Of a stretch of 64,000 nt of DNA, positions 1 through 10,814 are shown piece after piece. A program made the position numbers and the translations under genes. Origin of the DNA: Bubalus kerabau (lineage: Eukaryota; Chordata; Mammalia; Artiodactyla; Bovidae); NCBI RefSeq assembly GCF_029407905.1, contig NC_073637.1, positions 45,508,501-45,572,500 on the forward strand, in the 5' to 3' direction. Below the pieces are notes generated by a model, which saw nothing but the letters and a program-made list of their open reading frames with translations, was not told the DNA's origin and did not search any database. The stretch's first letter is position 1. Every line of letters begins with the position of its first letter.

Positions 1-430
1 GCTTTATAATGGTAAATTCTGTTTTCAGTAAGTAAAATATCTGACTGAATTTCAGGTACATTCCATTTCTTCTATCTTACATGCATAAATAATCATTTGT
101 CATTGAATGTTTTATCTTTTTCATCAAAATTTGCAAAAAATTTTAAAACACTCATTCTGTCACCTCTTTCATGCTTTTAACTTTCTCCAGATGATTTTTC
201 CATCTTGATTTTTGGGTGCGAAGGGTAGAATACTACCAGAATATGGTCACCCATTATAATGTTATATTTCATCTATGAGATATATAAATTATTGCATCTT
301 TTAAATCTTTCAACCTTTCAAGTCTGCTTGAATGTCTTGAAACTAACAGGTAAATTTTTGGTTGATACATTCCTTCACTTATTTTTGAAAGAGTGAAAAT
401 GTATAAGCAAGATCCTCATTCTCATCTCCA
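1..430. other. AT-rich unique sequence, nothing recognised
   Basis: No repeat family, splice-like exon or RNA gene could be supported here. It ends at the hairpin region before the BovB element. Confidence 0.5.
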
Positions 431-562
431 TATGAGGTATGAGTGGCAGGGACAACGAAGGATTTTTCATCAGTAATAAATTCATTTTTCATCAGTAATA
501 AATTCATGAATTTATTACTGATGAAAAGTTCTTAATTGTTCCTACCACTCATATCTCAGATA
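431..562. repeat. Imperfect inverted repeat with a perfect 42-bp palindrome at 486-527
   Basis: The core TTTTCATCAGTAATAAATTC and its complement meet around AATTCATGAATT (501-512), giving an uninterrupted palindrome from 486 to 527. The left arm half is also tandemly duplicated (464-485 and 486-507). Outside it, TATGAGTGG near 438 is mirrored by CCACTCATA near 545-553, so the fold extends to about 60 bases per side with mismatches. It ends at the left target duplication of the BovB insertion. Confidence 0.9.
549..559 (+). repeat. Left target-site duplication of the 5' BovB
   Basis: TCATATCTCAG occurs here, again at 2126-2136 directly after the BovB tail, and in the imperfect form TCATACCTCAA at 2354-2364 after the following Bov-tA. 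Confidence 0.85.
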
Positions 563-2125
563 ATTATGATGGTGTGATCACTGATCTAGAGCCAGACATC
601 CTGGAATGTGAAGTCAAGTGGGCCTTAGAAAGCATCACTACAAACAAAGCTAGTGGAAGTGATGGAATTCCAGTTGAGCTATTCCAAATCCTGAAAGATG
701 ATGCTGTGAAAGTGCTGCACTCAATATGCCAGCAAATTTGGAAAACTCAGCAGTGGCCACAGGACTGGAAAAGGTCAGTTTTCATTCCAATCCCAAAGAA
801 AGGCAATGCCAAAGAATGCTCAAACTACCGCACAATTGCACTCATCTCACACACTAGTAAAGTAATGCTCAAAATTCTCCAAGCCAGGCTTCAGCAATAT
901 GTGCACCGTGAACTTCCCGATGTTCAAGCTGGTTTTAGAAAAGGCAGAGGAACAAGAGATCAAATTGCCAACATCCGCTGGATCACGGAAAAAGCAAGAG
1001 AGTTCCAGAAAAACATCTATTTCTGCTTTATTGACTATGCCAAAGCCTTTGACTGTGTGGATCACAATCAACTGTGGAAAATTCTGAAAGAGATGGGAAT
1101 ACCAGACCCCCTGACGTGCCTCTTGAGAAATCTGTATGCAGGTCAGGAAGCAACAGTTAGAACTGGACATGGAACAACAGACTGGTTCCAAATAGGAAAA
1201 GGAGTACATCAAGGCTGTATACTGTCACCCTGCTTATTTAACTTTTTTGCAGAGTACATCATGAGAAATGCTGGACTGGAAGAAACACAAGCTGGAATCA
1301 AGATTGCCGGGAGAAATATCAATAACCTCAGATATGCAGATGACACCACCCTTATGGCAGGAAGTGAAGAGGAACTCAAAAGCCTCTTGATGAAAGTGAA
1401 AGTGGAGAGTGAAAAAGTTGGCTTAAAGATCAACATTCAGAAAACAAAGATCATGGCATCCAGTCCCATCACTTCATGGGAAAAAGATGGGGAAACAGTG
1501 GAAACAGTGTCAGACTTTATTTTTGGGGGCTCCAAAATCACTGCAGATGGTGACTGCAGCCATGAAATTAAAATACACTTACTCCTTGGAAGAAAAGTTA
1601 TGACCAACCTAGATAGCATATTCAAAAGCAGAGACATTACTTTGCTAACAAAGGTCCGTCTAGTCAAGGCTATGGTTTTTCCTGTGGTCATGTATGGATG
1701 TAAGAGTTGGACTGTGAAGAAGGCTGAGTGCCGAAGAATTGATGCTTTTGAACTGTGGTGTTGGAGAAGACTCTTGAGAGTCCCTTGGACTGCAAGGAGA
1801 TCCAACCAGTCCATTCTGAAGGAGATCAGCCCTGGGATTTCTTTGGAAGGAACGATGCTAAAGCTGAAACTCCAGTACTTTGGGCACCTCATGGGAAGAG
1901 TTGACTCATTGGAAAAGACTCTGATGCTGGGAGGGATTGGGGGCAGGAGGAGAAGGGGACGACAGAGGATGAGATGGCTGGATGGCATCACTGAGTTGAT
2001 GGACGTGAGTCTGGGTGAGCTCCGGGAGTTGGTGATGGACAGGGAGGCCTGTCGTGCTGCGATTCATGGGGTTGCAAAGAGTCGGACACGACTGAGTGAC
2101 TGAACTGACTGACTGACTGACTGAT
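560..2125 (+). mobile_element. BovB LINE (RTE clade), 5'-truncated, with target duplications
   Basis: The element starts inside ORF2 just before the reverse-transcriptase fingers and runs to the BovB 3' end, finishing in a GACT-type simple repeat (2100-2125). An 11-base duplication flanks it (549-559 and 2126-2136). The endonuclease domain and 5' region are missing, consistent with incomplete target-primed reverse transcription. It is the longest and least damaged BovB in the window. Confidence 0.95.
574..2103 (+). CDS. BovB ORF2 remnant: reverse transcriptase, 509 codons open
   Basis: An uninterrupted frame encodes the RTE/BovB reverse transcriptase without the N-terminal endonuclease. Visible motifs in order: KASGSDGIP (residues 25-33), FIPIPKKGN (70-78), QAGFRKGRGTRDQI (118-131), motif A FIDYAKAFD (152-160, catalytic D154), motif B GVHQGCILSPC (210-220), motif C YADD (254-257), then a GLKINIQKTK segment (283-292) and an arginine-rich WLDGI region near the C terminus. 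The frame ends at the normal BovB stop. The first ATG is probably accidental, because the element is truncated and the codon is internal to the full ORF2. Known: BovB RT copies BovB RNA and is thought to mobilise Bov-A and Bov-tA SINEs, which share its 3' end. No promoter is visible and, without the endonuclease, autonomous activity is not expected. Confidence 0.93.
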   Translation: MITDLEPDILECEVKWALESITTNKASGSDGIPVELFQILKDDAVKVLHSICQQIWKTQQWPQDWKRSVFIPIPKKGNAKECSNYRTIALISHTSKVMLKILQARLQQYVHRELPDVQAGFRKGRGTRDQIANIRWITEKAREFQKNIYFCFIDYAKAFDCVDHNQLWKILKEMGIPDPLTCLLRNLYAGQEATVRTGHGTTDWFQIGKGVHQGCILSPCLFNFFAEYIMRNAGLEETQAGIKIAGRNINNLRYADDTTLMAGSEEELKSLLMKVKVESEKVGLKINIQKTKIMASSPITSWEKDGETVETVSDFIFGGSKITADGDCSHEIKIHLLLGRKVMTNLDSIFKSRDITLLTKVRLVKAMVFPVVMYGCKSWTVKKAECRRIDAFELWCWRRLLRVPWTARRSNQSILKEISPGISLEGTMLKLKLQYFGHLMGRVDSLEKTLMLGGIGGRRRRGRQRMRWLDGITELMDVSLGELRELVMDREACRAAIHGVAKSRTRLSD

Positions 2126-2136
2126 TCATATCTCAG

Positions 2137-2353
2137 GGCTTCCTTGGTGGCTCACATGGTAAAAAATCCACTTGCAATGCAAGAGACCCAGGTTCAATCC
2201 CAAGGTTGGGAACATCCCCTGGAGAAGGGCATAGCAACCAACCCCAGTATTCTTGCCTGGAGAATTCCATGGACAGAGGAGCCTGGCGGGCTACAGTCCA
2301 CGGGGTCACAAAGATTCAGACATGACTGAGTAACTAACTCTTCACTTCACTAC
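2137..2353 (+). mobile_element. Bov-tA SINE inserted at the BovB 3' target duplication
   Basis: The tRNA-Glu-like head (GGCTTCCTTGG... GGTTCAATCCC) is followed by the BovA body ending in GACTGAGTAACTAACTC. It lies between a second and a third copy of the BovB target sequence (2126-2136 and 2354-2364). Confidence 0.93.
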
Positions 2354-2364
2354 TCATACCTCAA

Positions 2365-3220
2365 AATATGAATTCTTAAAAAGGACAATTTTGTATAATC
2401 TCTATTATTTTTAAAAAGCACAACTGGACACAAAATTTCAAGCAAATGTCTAATTATAAAATAATTAAACCATACCATTTACATTAAAATTAAACATTAC
2501 TAAATTGAAAGTTATATATCCACCAAATTTGTATTGAAATTCACATGCCAGCTTTGCCAAATCAGCTAAAGCCCCAGCAGGAACAAACTCCCAGGCACTG
2601 GGAACAGCAAGTCAGCCACAGAAATGTCAATGCTGGAATTTGTTGGCCAAGTTATCTAAGTGCTTGTAGCTTTTCTTTGCTCTCATCTTCTATCTTTATG
2701 CTTTTGGTGGCATTGTTTTATTTTTCCCCAAAAAAACACATTCCAGGGTCTACGCAGTCACCACATTCCAGGGTCTATGTAGCTGACTTCACTGACTTCA
2801 ACAACTGGAAGGGCTAGAAGTTAGGAGCATCCTGTGTTCCTCTGAAACCCCAGTTCTCTTGCTGTATTTCTAAATGTTTACCCTGGATAAGAGGACGGTC
2901 GACTCACACACTTCACACCTGGACAGGGAAAATGATAAATCTTTAAAGTTAAGAAGGTGAGAGGCTCACATGTAACTGGCTCAGATTTGGGTGAAAGAAG
3001 CAAGAGCTTGTGGTGGGAGGAAGACGAGGCAGGGGTTGAATATGGGACTTGAAGACACTGTCCAAGTTTGAAAAGACATGATGATAAGAGTGGGCAAGGC
3101 AACTGACACAGACAGAGAAAGGCACATGGAGCCTATATTATAGGCTGGATAGAACCACTTTTTAAAAACTCTAACTCATTTTTCAATGCTTGGGCCAAGG
3201 CCAGATCATATTACAAAACA
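2365..3220. other. Unique sequence; short tandem duplication near 2741-2782
   Basis: No gene or known repeat recognised. The phrase ACATTCCAGGGTCTA occurs twice about 25 bases apart (from about 2740), a small local duplication. Confidence 0.5.
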
Positions 3221-3407
3221 AGTGAAAGTCACTCAGTCGTGTCCAACTCTTTGCGACCCCATGAACTGTACAGTTCATGGAATTCTCCAGGCCAGCATAC
3301 TGGAGTGGGTAGCTGTTACCTTCTCCAGGGGATCTTCCCACCCCAGGGATCGAACCCAGGTCTCCCACATTGCAGGCAGATTCACCAGCTGAGCCACAAG
3401 GGAAGCA
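3221..3407 (-). mobile_element. Bov-tA SINE
   Basis: Reverse-complement Bov-tA from AGTGAAAGTCACTCAGTCG to GGGAAGC. AGATCATATTACA before it and AGATAATATTACA after it look like the target duplication with one mismatch. Confidence 0.92.
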
Positions 3408-3858
3408 GATAATATTACAGCACAGCATAAAATCCCACAAAAGCTCCCAAGTGCCCTTAGGATCCGATTTACTCGTTAATGTAGCACTGAAGATCCTTAG
3501 TCCCCTGCATATACACCCCTCACATCCCATAAGCTGACCATTCTCTTCAGTTAGCAGTTTCACATCTGTTCCCTCCAAAGCCCTCTTTTTGCACAGAGCA
3601 GGGATTTGTAGATACCCTCTAAACTGAAATGGACCATATGAGGTCTAGAAATCACAAGTAGTACACTAGAAACAATTTTGCAAGCTTGTAGACTGAAATA
3701 ACAGTCTGTGGTATCAGTTAAACCTTAAGATGCAGAGCTACCAGCTGGATGGGGCAGAGATGTCTAGTTGAACCTTGCCTGCCCTCAAGGTCTGCAGTCA
3801 CCCTTCATCCAACCCATTAGGAATATTTTCTTCCCAATGACAGTCTTCAATTCACTAC

Positions 3859-4044
3859 ACGCGTGCTTGCTAAGTCTTTTCAGTCATTTCTGACTCCGTG
3901 CGACCCCACGGACTGCAGCCTGCCAGGCTCCTCTGTCCAAGGGATTCTCCAGGCAAGAATACTGGAGTGGGTTGCCATGCCCTTCTCTTATGTCGCCCGC
4001 ACCAGCAGGCGTTTTCTTTACCACTAGCGCCACCTGGGAAGCCC
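3859..4044 (-). mobile_element. Bov-tA SINE
   Basis: Reverse-complement copy with the usual CCACCTGGGAAGCCC head end at 4030-4044; internal divergence near 3985-4010. The flanking 3408-3858 and 4045-4478 hold nothing I recognise. Confidence 0.9.
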
Positions 4045-4478
4045 TACAATATCAACTAAAAGATGGAAAATAAGTATCTGATTTCATGTTTCACTAAGGA
4101 AAAGCTGAACCATTTTAACACGTTTCAACTGTTTTCACCATTAAAAATAAATTATCACTCAATCCAAGGGCTAAAATAAGAAAAAAAATTTGAGAGCTCC
4201 AGGAAGAAAGTAGTTGACCCAGAAGTTCCCCCAGGCTTTTCCCCAAGACTTTAGTTATTTTTGTTCCCACTCACATTCAGAGTGCCTTCTGGAAATCACT
4301 GAAGGGGGAAGCGGTTGTAGTTGTAAGAGTCAGTGACTGAATGGTAATTAAAGCCATGGTCTTGGGCAAGATAACCTAAAGAGAGAGAGTCACAACAAAG
4401 GAGAGCAGGGCCAAGAAGAAAGCTTCGTACTGAGATGCTGAGGAAGGATCAGCAAAGTAGACTTCTGAGCTGTCCAAA

Positions 4479-4690
4479 ACGGCTCACCTGTGGTGCCAGT
4501 GGTAAAGAACTGCCAGCTAATGCAGGAGACATAAGAGACGTGGGTTTGATCCCTGGGCGGGGAAGATCCCCTGGAGGAAGAAATGGCAACCCACACGTAT
4601 TCTTGCCTGAAAAACTCTATGGACAGAGGAGTCTGGCGGCCTACAGTCCATGGGGTTGCAAAGAATCAGACACGACTGAGCATGCAGGCA
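4479..4690 (+). mobile_element. Bov-tA SINE
   Basis: Forward copy with tRNA-like GGTTTGATCCCTGGGCG and a BovA body ending at CAGACACGACTGAGCATG. Confidence 0.9.
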
Positions 4691-4827
4691 TGCACTACAG
4701 GGGAAATAAGTTGCCCAACTGGCCCAATTTCTACTCAGCATGACTGTCATGTTTCTCTTCATTATTATGAAAAGATTATTCTGAGGATGAGAAGTCTGTT
4801 TTGCTAATTACAGCACACATGTGCTCT

Positions 4828-5046
4828 GTGTGCTTAGTCGCTTATTCACGTCTTACTCTTTGCAACTCCATGGACTGTCACCTGCCAGGCTCCTCTATGG
4901 AATTCTCCTCTATGGAATTCTCTAATACGGAATACTAGAGAAGGTAGCCATTCCCTTCTTCAGGGGCTCTTCCTAACCCAGGTATCGAAACCAGGTCTCC
5001 CACATTGCAGGCAGATTCTTTACCATCTGAGACATCAGAGAAACCC
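4828..5046 (-). mobile_element. Bov-tA SINE with internal duplication
   Basis: Reverse-complement copy. CTCCTCTATGGAATTCT is present twice in tandem around 4890-4921, an internal slippage event. A run of A at 5144-5162 lies downstream. Confidence 0.88.
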
Positions 5047-5639
5047 CCACATACACACACAACTTACAATTAAAACTGACTTTTCAGAAAACAGTGTTTA
5101 CCACTATAACATGCAAGGCATTTTAGTATTATTTTGTTCTACTTTAAAAAAAAAAAAAAAAAGAGCTGGTCAGAATCTACACCCAATAATGAGTCCCAAC
5201 ATTTGGTGTGAAAAATATATCCTGTAACATACTACTGAACCCTCAGCAACTCCAGGAATCCTCCAAGTTAGAAAGTGAAAAAAAAAAGAAAAGTTGAAAT
5301 AATAAATTTCACTCAGCCCCAATGATATGTAAATTCTTCGTTCCACTTCCCCACATTCATAAATTACACATTAATACTTGGGCTTCCACCTAATCAAGGA
5401 CAACCTCAGGCAGTTTTATTCAAATGCAGATAATTACCCAGGCCCTAAAATTTTTCTTCCAGTCCTAATGCTAGCGACTGGAAAATCCACACACAACCCT
5501 CGCTAAAATTTCCTTATCATTCTTACCAAGATTGACTCTAAGGCAAATACTCAATCTTGTTAAATGTTTTTTAAAAAGGAAGCAGGAAGGCAGCAAAATA
5601 AAACATCAGCAAAAAAACTAAATTTGCTTGGATAGAAGA

Positions 5640-5890
5640 CAGTAAACACATTTTCGTACTTCCACAAAATGGACCACTGGTTGCAGTTAAAAAGAGTACA
5701 ATCAATCTGCAGAGACAGAAAGGAGATTAGCAGTTGCCTGGGGGTGGGAATGTGGAGGGGCTGCAAATGGAGAGGGCAGATGAAAAGGTTCTAAAATTGG
5801 GTTGTGGTGATAGTTGCACAACTCCAAGTTTACTAAAAGTCACTGAACGTACACCTAAAGCTAGTGAATTTTAAGGTAAATTATCTATTA
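5640..5890 (+). mobile_element. Old L1 3'-end fragment
   Basis: The string TTGGGTTGTGGTGATAGTTG followed by ACTAAAAGTCACTGAACGTA and GTGAATTTTAAGGTAAATTA is the decayed 3' end typical of mammalian L1M elements. 5047-5640 shows nothing else recognisable. Confidence 0.65.
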
Positions 5891-5920
5891 TTATTTATTA
5901 TGAGTTATACTACAATGAGG

Positions 5921-6131
5921 CTTCCCTGGTGCTCAGTTTTAAAGAACCCGCCTGCAATGCAGGAAACCCAGGTTCAATCCCTGGGTCGGGAAGATCCCCT
6001 GGAGAAGGGATATGGCAACCCACTCCAGTATTCTTGCCTGGAGAATCCCATGGACAGAGGATCCTGGTGAGCTACAGTCCATGGGGTCACAAACAGCTGG
6101 ACTCAACTGAAGTGACTTGGCACAGCACAGC
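5921..6131 (+). mobile_element. Bov-tA SINE
   Basis: Forward copy starting GAGGCTTCCCTGGTGCTCAG and ending after CTCAACTGAAGTGACTTGG. Confidence 0.92.
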
Positions 6132-6189
6132 TCACTTACGGTCAGACTAATCAAAGTGCACACTAATTCGTATGACGTGTTCCAATTTG

Positions 6190-6307
6190 GATTTCTTTAT
6201 TTTGGCTGTCTGGCATGTGGGATCTTAGTTTCCTGACCAGGGATTGAACCTGTGCCCCGTACATTAGAAGCACAGAGTCTTAACCACTGGACCACCAGGA
6301 AATCCCC
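6190..6307 (-). mobile_element. CHR-type tRNA-derived SINE, 5' part
   Basis: Reverse-complement CHR: TTTATTTTGGCTGTCTGG through GACCAGGGATTGAACC to CCACCAGGAAATCCCC. TTGGATTT on both sides (6187-6194 and about 6312-6319) is a plausible target duplication. Confidence 0.85.
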
Positions 6308-6405
6308 CCACTTGGATTTTTTATACACATCACTTACATGAACATTATTGGAAGGATATCCAAGGAGCTTGATCAAGATAGCTGTCTCTGAGAAATGGGT
6401 CAAAG

Positions 6406-6614
6406 GTGAAAGTGTTAGTCGCTTAGTCCTGTCCGACTCTTTGCTACTCTATCAACTGTGGCCCTCCAGGCTCCTCTGCCCATAGAGCTCTCCAGGCAAG
6501 AATACTGGAGTGGGTTGTCATTTTCTTCTCCAGGGCATCTTCCTGACCCAGGGATCAAACCCAGTTCTCCTGCATTGCAGGCAGCAGATTCTTTACCCAT
6601 CTGAGCCACCACGG
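6406..6614 (-). mobile_element. Bov-tA SINE
   Basis: Reverse-complement copy; similar AAGGTGA words at both edges suggest the target duplication. Downstream 6615-7107 has no recognised feature. Confidence 0.92.
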
Positions 6615-7107
6615 TCGAAGGTGAGTTTTAATTTAACTGTATATCCCTTTGTACTGTTTGAAATCTTTTGTCTTAACAGTAAGTACATAAATAAGCTCGT
6701 GAGAAGCCCTCATAGGCAGGACCCTCAGGAGTCCTGAGTAAATTATGACGCTAGTTCATATTGTCTGAGGGAGGGACCTGTCTGGTCCTTTAGAATTTAA
6801 ATATTTCTAAGTAGAAGACTATGTTAACCAGGAGACTGACAATAAGGTATCAAAAGTGACACAATCTTTCCTCAATCCTTACTGCATAAAACCCAACAGG
6901 AAGAGAATGCGAATGGCCTTTGAAGAGGAAAACACGGTTTCCTAAGATTGAGCAGTCAGCTTCAGTCCTGCTGGAGGAGAACTCAGAGTGGTTTCTGCTT
7001 TGCAACTGTCCATCTGAAAAGGCATTCAATACCTTCTCTATCTGTACAGGAGTACTGCAACTAGGGAACAGAAAATATACTCCTCATCAAGATTGACCGA
7101 AAAGAAT

Positions 7108-7345
7108 AGGGACTTCCCTGTTGGTCCAGTGGTTAGGCATCCACCTTGCAATGCAGGGGACACGAGTTTGACCCCCAGTCAGGGAACTAAGATCCCACAC
7201 ACCTCGGAGCAACTAAGCCCATGAGCCATAACAAGAGCATCCGTGTGCAAGAATGAAAGGTCCCGTAATGAAGACCCTGTGTGCCACAAGTAAGACCAAA
7301 CAACTAACCGTAACACAGCCAAATGAATAAATAAAGAACTGAAAA
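7108..7345 (+). mobile_element. CHR-2-like SINE
   Basis: Forward CHR: GACTTCCCTGTTGGTCCAGT, GATCCCACACACCTCGGAGC, GTGTGCCACAAG, ending in an A-rich AAATGAATAAATAAAG tail. Confidence 0.87.
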
Positions 7346-8023
7346 AGAAGAAAAACACACAATGAAAGAGCTAAAGATGAGCTCCAGAAGGCCACTGAAC
7401 ACCACAGTCTCGAAGCTCATAACCAGAGCTTGGTTCCTGCCCCGGATGGAGGCCTGATTTCTGCCTTCTGGCCTCACCTCGTTTCTTGGCTTTTGTTCAT
7501 CAGAGGACCTGAAGGGGTCCTTCACCTGGCTGCTCAAGGACACTGTGAAGATTAGGAACTTGTGACTCAGTACATCTCCCTTCCCCCAACTTCCCAAGAT
7601 GTGGTGGTCAGCCCTCTTCTGCCTTCAGCCTGCTCTGTCACCACTTGGCTTCCGGATTTAGAAGGCAAAGGTACCCAGAATCGGGACCGTGAAATACTAG
7701 CATTCCCAATGGTGAAACAGGAGACTCACAGGTGACCTTCACCCAAGGCCATCCCCGGCCCCTCCCACCCAGCTCCTCACCCGGATGTGATGCATCGTCT
7801 TCCTCCCGCACCACCTTGACAAATATCCACCATCACCACCACCACTCACTTGCTGCAGCTGCAGACCTGCGACATGCCCCGAAGCGAATTCAGGCTGGAA
7901 AGTGAGGCACTCTGTGCTCCAAGGAAACTGATGGAACAGGTCTTTAGACAGATATTTTCAGGAACTGATTTCCCGATCCCAATCCTTGCACCTCCTCATA
8001 TCTATAATATAAGTAGTGGAAAC

Positions 8024-8159
8024 AGTGAAATCACTCAGTCATGTCTGACTCTTTGCAACCCCATGGACTGTAGCCCACCAGGCTCCTCCGTCCATGGGAT
8101 TTTTTAGGTAAGAATACTGGAGTGGGATGCCATCTCCTTCTCCAGGGGATCTTCCCAAC
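8024..8159 (-). mobile_element. Bov-tA body fragment lacking the tRNA-like head
   Basis: Reverse-complement BovA body only, breaking off after CCAGGGGATCTTCCCAAC. The preceding 7346-8023 and following 8160-8664 contain no recognised gene or repeat; 7730-7850 is C-rich. Confidence 0.85.
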
Positions 8160-8664
8160 ATATCTAGAAAAGCACTAAATCCCTTCTTGGTGACAGCAGC
8201 TCCTCGTGACTAGCAGAAAACCTTCTGTAAAATGAGGGCTTGATTGCATTGAACTCTTTCATCAAAATCATATACTGACCTTCCCCCACTGCCTCTTTGG
8301 AACAGTCTCTCAGAATTCTCTGAGGTACTGACTCCCAGGCTGCAGTCCTCATTTCGCCCCAAAACTTAATTCGCAATTCTCACATTGCACATCTTTTTAG
8401 TCTACAAAAGCCTGCCTCAACTCCATACCAGCCCCACACTAGGAGTCCCTACCCATCACTGCACAGCCCCTGTTGTTTTACCCCCACCACTGCAGCCCCT
8501 GTTTCCACATTCATTTATCTGTGTTTATTCAGATTATTTCACTTACAGTATTCAACCCTGAGTCACCTATATGCACTGATCAGCCTCTATATCCAAGACA
8601 CTAGTGGGGAGGCAGCAGTGATGGGATTTTTGTAGATAACCTTTAGGACAGGGCTTTGTTTTAC

Positions 8665-8843
8665 TTTTTAATGGCAGCTTTACTCAGACAAAATTCATGT
8701 ACCAAATAATCCACCTTGTAAAAGGGTAAAATTCAGTAGTTTTTAATCTACATAGAGCTATGAAACTCTCACCACGATCTACTGTTTGAACATTTCATCA
8801 GCTCTAAAAGAAACCCTGTACCCAAATGCACTTACCCATTTGC
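8665..8843 (-). mobile_element. Old L1 fragment
   Basis: The segment AAAATTCATGTACC... AAATTCAGTAGTTTTTAATC ... AAAAGAAACCCTGTACCC is the familiar reverse-complement L1M 3' region. A T run follows at 8847-8862. Confidence 0.7.
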
Positions 8844-8862
8844 TTTTTTTTTTTTTTTTTGC

Positions 8863-10814
8863 AGTTTCAGACATGCAAACTTTAGAACATATAAAATTAT
8901 AAAATATTCATGCTATCAAAAAACTGTATAGTATGTGATCTAGATTAAAATGGTTAATAATTACTCACTGTTGGACATAATGTAACTTAAAGGGCAGAGG
9001 TAAGGGTTTCCACGGGGGAAAAGTTCAGTACAACTATTAACAGGCAACAGTAAAGAGCAGTTTACACTTGGATAGTGCCTCATGTCTTACAAAACACACT
9101 TAATACATGGCTTTTTTCCTATCCTCTTGTAAGAAATAAAAATTTAAAGTGGTCCATTTTCAAGGTTAGCTAGCTTTGAGTGACAGCTGGCTGATGTAGC
9201 AGCTGTAAGGGTTACAAAACTGGAAAGTCTGGGCAAACAGATGGAGGATGGGATGCCTGGGATTTTCACGCAGGCTGATTTTATTGGTGAATTCAAAACA
9301 GAAGAACGGGAATAGGTCCGCAGGAAAGGAGGAAACAAGATGTCAGGGAGGGGCCTGCCCATAAAGAGGGAGGAAACAAACACTCTACCATTGAGCCACC
9401 TGGGAAGATAGTTCACCCCACAATACTCAGCCAATGAGGAACTGGGGGAGGGACTTGAGTGTTAGGGGATAAATTGCTTGCTATAGCGACTCTGGGTGTG
9501 CCTGTCCACCAGACACCCAATCTTGCAAGACCGTCATTAGAGCCTGACTTTCGGCTGCACCCGGTGTCTCCAAGTCCATTCTTTAGGTTTGGGTTGGTGG
9601 GCTTTTATTTCCCACACTCTCAAGCTTCCAGGTAGGTTAAATATAGAGCTTTTACAATGACCCGGGAGCCTTAAGTGTAAGAGTGCATGCTTGACCCACA
9701 AATTCACCCCAGCGGGTCCCCCAGACCAGCTCTTCTGAGTCCCAGTCTTCTCACTGGACCCACACTTGCTCCACTGTTCCACCCCAGGGAAGAAGCACAC
9801 AGCCAGCGCAGTGAGCCGGCCATGTGTGACCATTTAGCAATTGCAATTTTATATCTGCCTAGAGAAAGGAAAAGAAAGGAAGCCTATTTATACCCTCAAC
9901 ACAACAAAACATGCCTTTGTTTCAAGAGAAGGCCCTGGAGATTTGGTCAGCACTAGCCCAGCTGCGGCACACCCACGCTGGTTGGATGGCCCCTGCAAAT
10001 GTTTTTTCTTTGTTTAGTGTTGAAAACGTGAGCCCTCGTCCGGGCCATCCTGAGGTCAAGCCAAAGTAGGAATGGAGCCAGGCTCAAGAGGAGACATACC
10101 AGTACTTTGCCCGGATGCTTAGCCAGACGGGTTAGACACTTTTAATTAAAGTAAGATAAGATTCTAATTAATTAACATTCTAATTGTCTCCAGAATCACA
10201 TCATCTCTTACTCACCAAGTGCTTAATATAACCTGAACCACTGGGAACACCCTGTTCCACCTGGTTAACAAGAGAAAACAGCTTTTCAGTTTTTCCAGGA
10301 ACATGAACTCCTTTTTCAGACAGAGGGTAGTATTTAGTGGGTTTACTCATTAGTCACTCAGCTTTTAATGGCCTGAAAGAGATTAACGAAGCTCTGGAAA
10401 GGAATCCATTGTAAGTAACAATGACTATGGCTTCCCCAGTGCCTACAGAAAATACCCACAGTGCAGGACATCTAAACACCGCCACCCACTCAGATACACA
10501 CCACACACACTGACACACGCACCTCCTGCACTTACTCTATCTTTATCTGAATTGGTTACATATGGTAACAAACTCTACACAATCCCACATTAATGTTTAG
10601 CTGCACTGCCCTCTAGGAAACTAACACTTCCACACCTATTTCCGGAAGAGGCAAAAACAGAAAAAAAGTGGAGGGCTCAACATTATCACACCAACTAGTG
10701 AGGACACTTCAAACTGAACCTTAAAATCCAGTATTTGTTCCAAATTCTTTCATCCTGGCAGGAGGAATAAGCCAAGAGAGGCATTTACAGGGACAACACA
10801 CAGTGTGCATATGC
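8863..10814. other. Low-repeat block, no gene supported
   Basis: Read on both strands without a convincing exon. A scrap resembling a Bov-tA head (CCATTGAGCCACCTGGGAAG) is at 9389-9408, and a CA-rich patch is at 10494-10527. GC content is locally higher around 9680-9830. Confidence 0.45.

Noticed and set aside
1437..1991. 184-codon minus-strand frame opposite the BovB RT
   Set aside because: It is the antisense shadow of the BovB coding frame; the same shadow appears opposite other BovB copies.
2137..2353. tRNA-Glu-like sequence with B-box-like GGTTCAATCCC, here and at many other sites
   Set aside because: These are heads of Bov-tA and CHR SINEs; they lack a foldable mature tRNA and are repeated throughout the window.
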